Below, piece after piece: positions 58,381 through 64,000 of a DNA stretch of 64,000 nt. Position numbers and translations under genes: made by a program. The notes under the pieces are model-generated. The model did not search any database. It saw nothing but the letters and a program-made list of their open reading frames with translations, and was not told the origin of the DNA. Source of the stretch: Reyranella sp. (GTDB lineage Bacteria > Pseudomonadota > Alphaproteobacteria > Reyranellales > Reyranellaceae); the NCBI RefSeq assembly GCF_004297405.1, contig NZ_SCVC01000047.1, positions 1 to 64,000 on the forward strand, written 5' to 3'. Each line of letters starts with the position of its first letter. The first letter of the stretch is position 1.

Positions 58381-58869
58381 CTAACCGACTCGATAGAGAA
58401 AATACCGGCCCTCCGGCACGCCCGGTGGATCGGGCTGCCGCTGCCAGCGCGCGACGTCGAGCGTCTGGTTGGCGAGGATGTAACTTCCCTTGGCCGCCAG
58501 CGCGTCGAGCGCAGGACCCAGCCACTTGCCCATCGCGACGTTGGCCTGATGATCGCCGGTGCCGAGATCGGTGTGGATCAGCGCCGCTGTGGCGCCGAGG
58601 GCCGCGGCCGCGTGCGGGATCGACTCGCGCGCCTCGCCGAGAAACAGCCGGTCATCGGGTGGGATGCAGTCGGGATGAGCCGCCACCTTGCGCTCGAACA
58701 CAAAAATGTCACGGCCGGGAAAGAGATCGCGCAGATGGTCGTAGGTGCGGCCATTGCCCAGCCCGATCTCGAGGATTGGCCCAGGCAACGCATCGACGGC
58801 GGATTTCAGGAAATTGAGGCAATCGCGCTGCGCCTTCATGCGCGCGATGAAACTGTCGAGACGGCTCAT
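58381..58869 (-). CDS. Small class I SAM-dependent methyltransferase
   Basis: A 162-residue protein with an apparent SAM-binding fold: LPGPILEIGLGNGRTYDHLR (motif I, about residues 29-48), RDIFVFERKVAAHPDCIPPD, then ALIHTDLGTGDHQANVAMGK and GSYILANQTLDVARWQRQPD. It resembles the short S-adenosyl-L-methionine methyltransferases of unknown substrate in alphaproteobacteria. It ends a minus-strand unit after the ABC and cyclic-nucleotide-binding genes (gaps of 18 and 9 bases), so a shared role is likely. Confidence 0.8.
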   Translation of the reverse strand: MSRLDSFIARMKAQRDCLNFLKSAVDALPGPILEIGLGNGRTYDHLRDLFPGRDIFVFERKVAAHPDCIPPDDRLFLGEARESIPHAAAALGATAALIHTDLGTGDHQANVAMGKWLGPALDALAAKGSYILANQTLDVARWQRQPDPPGVPEGRYFLYRVG

Positions 58870-58878
58870 TCGTGATGC

Positions 58879-59328
58879 TCAGGCCGCCTTTGTCGCCGCG
58901 CGCAATTTTTCGTTGGTGTCTTCGAGGCGGTGCGCCAGTTCGCGCATGATCTCGACCGCCATCTGCGGGAACTCCGCGACCAGGCGGTAGAACATGTCCT
59001 TGGTGATCTTGAGCGTGCTGAGTGGCTCGCGTGCCTTGATGGTGGCGGTGCGCGGCACGTCGCACAGGATGGCGATCTCACCGAAGAAGCTGTTGCGCTG
59101 CATCTCGGCGACGGCGATCTGGCCGGTCGCCGTGTCGATCAGCACATCGGCGACGCCGCCCAGGATGACGTACATCGTGTCGCCCGGATCGCCCTGATGG
59201 CAGACTTCCTGGCCCGCGGCGAAGTTCACGCGCTCGCTGGTGAAGGCCAGCAGCTTCAGTTTCGCCTGCTCGACCTTGGAAAAGATAGGAACACCCTTCA
59301 GCAGCTCGACTTCTTCGTTGAGGTTCAT
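58879..59328 (-). CDS. Stand-alone cyclic-nucleotide-binding domain protein
   Basis: A 149-residue protein consisting of one cNMP-binding domain and a short C-terminal helix, with no DNA-binding domain. The phosphate-binding cassette is canonical (NSFFGEIAILCDVPRTATIK, about residues 79-98, with the Gly-Glu and Arg that hold the ribose-phosphate), preceded by QEVCHQGDPGDTMYVILGGV. It is thus likely to bind cAMP or cGMP. It lies 18 bases after the large ABC gene and may act as that protein's soluble regulatory partner. Confidence 0.92.
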   Translation of the reverse strand: MNLNEEVELLKGVPIFSKVEQAKLKLLAFTSERVNFAAGQEVCHQGDPGDTMYVILGGVADVLIDTATGQIAVAEMQRNSFFGEIAILCDVPRTATIKAREPLSTLKITKDMFYRLVAEFPQMAVEIMRELAHRLEDTNEKLRAATKAA

Positions 59329-59346
59329 CGTGTCCTCCTCGATCCG

Positions 59347-62067
59347 CTACGCCGACGCCAGCAGCTCGGCATAGAGCCCACCCTTTGCCGCCAGGTCCGA
59401 CGGCGCCCCCTGAGCGGTAACCCGTCCGCCCTGCATGACAACGACCTGCTCGAACGGCTCGGCCTGGTTCGCCCGGTTGGCGATCCACACCACGCCACGT
59501 CCACACTCCGATGCCGTTGCCAGGATATTGTCGCGAATGCGATCCTGCGTCCGGCCATCGAACATGGCGACTGCCTCGTTCACCACCAGGAGCTGCGGCC
59601 GCTTGATCAGCGCGCGGGCAATGCCGAGCTTCTGGCGCTGCGTCGCCGGCAGGCGCTTGCCGCCGACGCCGACATTGTACTCCAGGCCGACTTCGATCAC
59701 CGAATCGCGCAGGCCCAGCTCGTCCAGCACCTCGGAGATCAGCGTGCCGATACGCTCGCCAGCCTGCGCCTGGCCGTAGACCAGGCGGCCGAACAGGATG
59801 TTGTCCTGTAGGGTGGCGGCGCTGTTGTATCGGCCGAAATCATAGAACTCGACGGCATTCTTCAGGCTCTCCGGCAGGCCCTCGGCGAAGCTACGCCGCG
59901 CCTGCAGGATGCGTTCCTCCATGTCCGCGTCGATCAGGCCGAGGCGGTGACGCGCCTCGATGTAGCGGAACGGCAGGGTCATCAGGCGCGTCCGGTCGGC
60001 TTCGGGCACCGCCTCGATGCCCTTGCCACCCAATCGCTGCAGCAACAGGCGGACGTTGGGCAGCTCGTCGGCCGAAATGAAGCTATACTGCTCGAACAAC
60101 GGATTGTCGGGCGACAAGCCGGAGAAGAGCTCGACCATGGTCTCGGCGATCGACAGGCCCATGCGCTGCAGGTCGAGATCGAGGCCGGTGGCCTGCAACA
60201 CCGAGCGGACGTAGGGATCTGCCGCGATATTGTCGCCATCGAACTGCTTGCCGACTGCCGTGCCGAACAGCAGGTTCTCCGCGACCGACAGGTTGCGGAT
60301 GTAGTCGTCCTTGTCGAAGGGCTCGACCAGGCCGGCATATGTGCCGCCCTTCAGCTGCTCACGTAGCGCGTGGCGCGCCTTCAGGATCTTTTCCGCGAGA
60401 TCGGGCCGAGCGGCGGCCTCGACCGTGCCGCGCAGGCCCAGCGAATAGATATCTTCATCGAGTTCGACCTGCTTCAGCACCGTGACCACGCACGGTAGCA
60501 GGTCGGCCGGGCCGGTGGCGCCGGCCAGCTCGTAGTCGACCCAGTCGGCATTGGGATCGAGGGCGGGGTTGCCGGAACGCTCCGATTCCTTCCAGAAGGA
60601 CTCGCGCTCGGCACGCGCCACGTCGTCGTAGGTGGCGGGCGCAATCGGCCGGAGCTTCAGGCCGAACAGCAAATTTTCGCGTACCGACAGCGGAAACAGG
60701 TAGGTGTCCTGGCCGATGTAGGAAACACGAGCGCCCAGCACATATTCAGGCAACTGGAAGAAATCCTTGCCGTCGATCCTGATCGAGCCGCTGGTCGGCA
60801 GGATCTGGCGCGCCAGCACCTGGCCCAGCACGTCCTTGCCTGAATTTGAGCCACCGATCACGGCGCAACGCGCCGCCGTCAGCAGGGTGAGCGACACGTT
60901 GTCGAGCTGCTTCACACGTCCGTCTTCGGTGACGACGACGCCAGCCAGCGCCAGTTCCTTGCCCAGTTCCGGGGGCGGGCCATCGGGCACCGCCTGCAGT
61001 TCCGGCGGCATCATGCCCTCGGGCTGGAACTGGTCGATCACCTGCTCGTACTTGATCTGCACGTCCTGGCGTTGCTGGTCCCAGTCGATCAGCTCCTTGA
61101 TCGGCGAGGGCAGATCCTTGTAGGCGAGCAGGACGCCGACCACGGCGCCGACATCCATGTGTCCGGTGATGGCGAAATAGCCGCCCACCAGGTAGATCGC
61201 GAACGGCGTGGCCTGCGAAAGGATGTTGTTCCAGAACTTGGCGGCGAACTTCTTCTGATAGAGATCGAAGCGGATCTTGAAGATCCGGCCCAGCCGTTCG
61301 GCAATATCGGCACGCTCGTAGTTGGCGGCGCCGTGGATATGGATCTCGTTGACGCCGTCGGCTGTTTCGGCGATGCGGCCGGCGAGCTGGCGCGCCGTGA
61401 TCTGCCGTTGGCGGCCCAGCACCAGGACGGGCTTCCGGAGCCGCGGGATGATCACCATCTGCGCCCCCAGCAGCACGATCACGATGATCCCGAGCGTCCA
61501 GCTCTGCAGCATGATGAAGATGATGGCCGTCAGCGCCTGGCCGCCAAGGAACATCGGCTGCACGAAGGCATCGCCGATGAAGCCGCCCAATGGCTCGACC
61601 TCGTCCTTGATCATGGTCGCGAGTTCGGCCTGCTTTACCTTGCGGAAATGGGCCGGCGGAAAGCGCAGGATTCGGTCGTAAAGCTCATAACGCAGGCGGC
61701 GCAGCATGCGCTCGCCCATGCGGCCCTTCTGGGTGTTGATCGTCTTCTTGAAGAGGCCGTTCACGATGACCGCGCCCAGGAAGACGAAGCTCATCACCAC
61801 CAGGTACTGCATCTGGTCGACCTGGAAGCCGTCGAAGAAGCGGATCACCTTGCCCGGCAGGATGGCCGACAGATCGAGTTCCCAGACCAGGAACGGAATG
61901 GTCTGGCTGTTTTTGAACGCGTTGCCCTGGATACCGTTGTTGATGACGTCCTTCGGCACGGTCAGCGACAGGAAGTAGAAGACCTGGGCCAGCACCACGA
62001 GCGCCAGGATGACAACCTGCTCGGGCCGGCTGTGCCGCCAGATGTAGGAAAAAAGACTGCGTTCCAT
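59347..62067 (-). CDS. ABC transporter-like membrane protein with split, degenerate ATPase domain
   Basis: 906 residues from the ATG at 62067. Residues 1-350 are an ABC exporter membrane domain (TFYFL-type helices; KQAELATMIKDEVEPLGGFI). The ATPase domain follows but is abnormal: Walker A is IGGSNSGKDVLG (405-414; Asp for Ser/Thr after the Lys), the Q-loop is at about 453, and the signature GGKRLPATQRQ comes only at 802, an insertion of about 300 residues. Walker B reads LLVVNEAV (Asn830 for Asp) and the H-loop is WIANRANQ (no His). SVRENLLFG (462-469), SVAENLLFG (594-602) and TLQDNILFG (752-760) show that a post-Q-loop segment recurs. It may bind but hardly hydrolyse ATP. Confidence 0.85.
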   Translation of the reverse strand: MERSLFSYIWRHSRPEQVVILALVVLAQVFYFLSLTVPKDVINNGIQGNAFKNSQTIPFLVWELDLSAILPGKVIRFFDGFQVDQMQYLVVMSFVFLGAVIVNGLFKKTINTQKGRMGERMLRRLRYELYDRILRFPPAHFRKVKQAELATMIKDEVEPLGGFIGDAFVQPMFLGGQALTAIIFIMLQSWTLGIIVIVLLGAQMVIIPRLRKPVLVLGRQRQITARQLAGRIAETADGVNEIHIHGAANYERADIAERLGRIFKIRFDLYQKKFAAKFWNNILSQATPFAIYLVGGYFAITGHMDVGAVVGVLLAYKDLPSPIKELIDWDQQRQDVQIKYEQVIDQFQPEGMMPPELQAVPDGPPPELGKELALAGVVVTEDGRVKQLDNVSLTLLTAARCAVIGGSNSGKDVLGQVLARQILPTSGSIRIDGKDFFQLPEYVLGARVSYIGQDTYLFPLSVRENLLFGLKLRPIAPATYDDVARAERESFWKESERSGNPALDPNADWVDYELAGATGPADLLPCVVTVLKQVELDEDIYSLGLRGTVEAAARPDLAEKILKARHALREQLKGGTYAGLVEPFDKDDYIRNLSVAENLLFGTAVGKQFDGDNIAADPYVRSVLQATGLDLDLQRMGLSIAETMVELFSGLSPDNPLFEQYSFISADELPNVRLLLQRLGGKGIEAVPEADRTRLMTLPFRYIEARHRLGLIDADMEERILQARRSFAEGLPESLKNAVEFYDFGRYNSAATLQDNILFGRLVYGQAQAGERIGTLISEVLDELGLRDSVIEVGLEYNVGVGGKRLPATQRQKLGIARALIKRPQLLVVNEAVAMFDGRTQDRIRDNILATASECGRGVVWIANRANQAEPFEQVVVMQGGRVTAQGAPSDLAAKGGLYAELLASA

Positions 62068-62253
62068 TGATTCCCGCGCCAGCGCGATCTTGCCTCCCGT
62101 ATAGGCGATCAGGCCCTTGATTACATTCGGTTTTTTCGGGCAGAAAGCAGCCGGAAAGCCGGTGGGGTTCGCGGCGACCGTACCCTGTGGCATAATCTGC
62201 CCAGACTTCACCGGTCGGGGCAGGAGGCGCTTCGGCAACGGGAGACGCACTTC

Positions 62254-63534
62254 ATGTCCGTAAGCGGCCGGTCAAAGCGTGTGCTGCTGTATAGCCACGA
62301 CTCCTTCGGTCTCGGCCATGTGAGCCGCTGCCGAACCATCGCCAATGCGATCGTAGAGGCCGACCATACGGTGTCGGTCCTGATCGTCTCGGGCTCGCCG
62401 ATCATCGGCTCCTACGAATTCCGCTCGGGCATCGATTTCGTGCGTATTCCCGGCGTGGTGAAGCAGATCGATACCGGCGAGTACGATTCGGCCAATTTGC
62501 GGGTGAACGTCGAGCACACGCTCGAGATGCGCACCCGCATCATCCGCGACACGGCCGATATCTACCGGCCAGATCTTTTCATCGTCGACAAGGAGCCGCT
62601 CGGCCTGCGCGGCGAGGTCGGCCCGGCGCTCCACCTGCTGAAGCAGCGTGGCACGCCGCTGGTCCTGGGCCTGCGCGACGTCATGGACGATCCCGCGCAG
62701 CTCGCCAAGGAGTGGGAGCGCAAGAACGTCGTGCCGGCGTTGCGCGACCTCTACGACGAGATCTGGGTCTACGGTCTGCCGCAGATCAACAAGCCGCTGA
62801 CCGGTATCGAGGTGCCGCCGTCGGTGCGCCACAAGATGATCTACACCGGCTATCTGCGCCGCGAGCTGCCGTTGCACACCGACGTGCCGCACGAGGGCGA
62901 GGAGATCGACGGGCCGTTCATCCTGGTGACGCCGGGTGGCGGCGGCGACGGCGTCGAGCTGGTCGACTGGGTTCTGTCGGCCTACGAGACCGATTCGAAC
63001 ATCCCCTACGGTGCGGTGATCGTGTTCGGTCCGTTCATGTCGGGCGCGGCGCGCGAGGCCTTCAAGGAACGCGCGGCCAAGTTCCGCAACATCCGCACGC
63101 TCACCTTCACCAACAATCTCGGTGCGCTGATGCACCGCGCGGCAGGCGTCGTCGCCATGGGCGGCTACAACACCTTCTGCGAGATCCTGTCCTTCGATAA
63201 GAGGGCCATTATCGTGCCGCGTACACGGCCACGGCTGGAACAGTTCATTCGCGCCCGCGCCGCCCGCAACGTCGGTCTGCTCGAAATGCTCGATGCCGAT
63301 CGCGGCCGCGATCCGCAGCACATGGCGACTGCGCTGCGTCAATTGCCGCAGCAGGGCCTGCCGAGCGAAGTCGTGGTGCCGGGCCTGCTCGACGGCCTCG
63401 GCAACGTCTGGCGCCTCGTCTCCAAGCAGCTCGCGAATCCTCATCGCGGCCCGGCCTCGCTCGACTCGCCGGAGATGCCGGCCGAGTCAGCTGCGCCGGA
63501 CACGGCCTCGCTGCCGTCGCGCGCCAGGACCTGA
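62254..63534 (+). CDS. MurG-like glycosyltransferase (GT-B fold)
   Basis: A 426-residue protein opening KRVLLYSHDSFGLGHVSRCR, with the GLGH motif of MurG/GT28-type GT-B enzymes. The C-terminal half has FILVTPGGGGDGVELVDWVL, IRTLTFTNNLGALMHRAAGV and VAMGGYNTFCEILSFDKRAI, VPRTRPRLEQFIRARAARN, the nucleotide-sugar-binding part. No membrane segment or signal is seen. The last 40 residues are Pro/Ser/Ala-rich. Divergent from the ABC gene (186-bp gap) and 13 bases before a second glycosyltransferase gene, so the locus probably makes or modifies a surface glycan. Confidence 0.88.
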   Translation: MSVSGRSKRVLLYSHDSFGLGHVSRCRTIANAIVEADHTVSVLIVSGSPIIGSYEFRSGIDFVRIPGVVKQIDTGEYDSANLRVNVEHTLEMRTRIIRDTADIYRPDLFIVDKEPLGLRGEVGPALHLLKQRGTPLVLGLRDVMDDPAQLAKEWERKNVVPALRDLYDEIWVYGLPQINKPLTGIEVPPSVRHKMIYTGYLRRELPLHTDVPHEGEEIDGPFILVTPGGGGDGVELVDWVLSAYETDSNIPYGAVIVFGPFMSGAAREAFKERAAKFRNIRTLTFTNNLGALMHRAAGVVAMGGYNTFCEILSFDKRAIIVPRTRPRLEQFIRARAARNVGLLEMLDADRGRDPQHMATALRQLPQQGLPSEVVVPGLLDGLGNVWRLVSKQLANPHRGPASLDSPEMPAESAAPDTASLPSRART

Positions 63535-63547
63535 TATCCGGGCGTAC

Positions 63548-64000
63548 ATGTCTAGAAGTTCCGGTTTGAAAACAGAGGCCGCGCGTGTTGCGGTCATCCT
63601 CAAGGGCTGGCCGCGCCTGTCGGAGACCTTCATCGCCCAGGAGCTGGCGGGGCTGGAGGCGCGCGGTGTGGCGCTCGAACTCTGGTCGATGCGCCATCCG
63701 ACCGACAAGGAACGCCATCCGGTGCACGACAGGGTCAAGGGCCGCGTCGTCTACCTGCCGGAGTATCTCAAGGACGATCCGCGCCGTGTCTTTGCTGGCT
63801 GGCTGAAGGCACGCCGTCTTCCGGGTTACGGCGCCGCCCGCCGGAAATTCCTCGCTGATCTGCGGCGTGACTTTACGCCCAACCGGGTTCGCCGCTGGGG
63901 TCAGGCACTGGTGCTGGCGGCCGAGCTGCCGCCCTCGATCGAGCGGCTCTACGCGCATTTCCTGCACACGCCGGCCTCGGTAACGCGTTATGCCGCCACG
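63548..64000 (+). CDS. Glycosyltransferase (GT4-like), N-terminal part
   Basis: Partial: 151 codons open to the window end with no stop. It starts at the ATG at 63548, 14 bases after the previous stop. VAVILKGWPRLSETFIAQEL is the classic opening of colanic-acid/exopolysaccharide-type GT4 transferases (WPRLSETFI...E), and the region to IERLYAHFLHTPASVTRYAA is the usual N-terminal acceptor domain. The donor-binding half lies outside. Together with the upstream MurG-like gene it extends the glycan cluster. Confidence 0.85.
   Translation, partial: MSRSSGLKTEAARVAVILKGWPRLSETFIAQELAGLEARGVALELWSMRHPTDKERHPVHDRVKGRVVYLPEYLKDDPRRVFAGWLKARRLPGYGAARRKFLADLRRDFTPNRVRRWGQALVLAAELPPSIERLYAHFLHTPASVTRYAAT

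Noticed and set aside
1..64000. tRNA, rRNA, CRISPR array, insertion sequence or prophage
   Set aside because: None found by eye: no cloverleaf-like or repeat-spacer pattern in the gaps, no transposase or integrase motifs in any frame.

Overview
This window is high-GC chromosomal DNA from an alphaproteobacterium, with no rRNA, tRNA, CRISPR or transposase genes that I can see. The evidence for the class is gene order (hemJ-hemH-hemE next to a PDRP gene; mnmE, mnmG-rsmG-parA-parB, then holA and leuS facing back; rph-rdgB-hemW beside hrcA) and families typical of the class (DUF3576 lipoprotein, TimA, Bug-type binding protein, an Irr-like iron box). A Reyranella-like member of the Rhodospirillales/Hyphomicrobiales is a guess. 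The hemE/PDRP gap at 12.4-12.7 kb is where oriC lies in Caulobacter and Rickettsia. Two perfect 16-bp parS sites lie about 13 kb away, in mnmG and rsmG, so the window probably covers the chromosome origin and centromere.

Layout. 0-4.9 kb: the end of an RND pump, an MFS pump with a divergent TetR regulator and twin operators, and a LysR regulator divergent from a 43-codon gene. 4.9-9.9 kb: small proteins, an enoyl-CoA hydratase, and a three-gene operon (two-subunit TPP decarboxylase plus C45 acyltransferase) facing a LysR gene with a perfect dyad. 9.9-13.6 kb: haem genes, candidate oriC and PDRP. 13.6-28.6 kb: secreted proteins, glnD, mnmE, an NHEJ pair (ligD-ku), mnmG, rsmG and parAB. 28.6-33.1 kb: an accessory block between parB and holA holding an orphan response regulator, a MATE pump, a ferritin-loaded encapsulin nanocompartment and a 2OG-Fe(II) oxygenase. 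33-39.3 kb: holA, a REP-like palindrome, leuS behind a terminator-like hairpin, a DUF3576 lipoprotein, and a porin with a clear promoter and terminator. 39.4-44.6 kb: lutABC divergent from catalase across an Irr-like box. 44.7-58.4 kb: mltA, timA, adenylate cyclase, hspQ, rph-rdgB-hemW, hrcA, xthA and others. 58.4-64 kb: a methyltransferase, a cyclic-nucleotide-binding protein and a very unusual ABC protein, divergent from two glycosyltransferases; the last one runs off the window.

How it fits together. Iron and oxidative stress recur: encapsulated ferritin, catalase and Fe-S lactate oxidation under a putative Irr box, haem synthesis, and NHEJ/ExoIII repair. Cyclic-nucleotide signalling appears twice (class III cyclase; cNMP-binding protein next to the ABC protein). 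The least explained locus is at 58.4-64 kb. Its ABC protein has an ATPase domain split by a roughly 300-residue insert that carries extra copies of a motif, and it has lost several catalytic residues. All functional calls rest on motifs and context read by eye; no database search was run.
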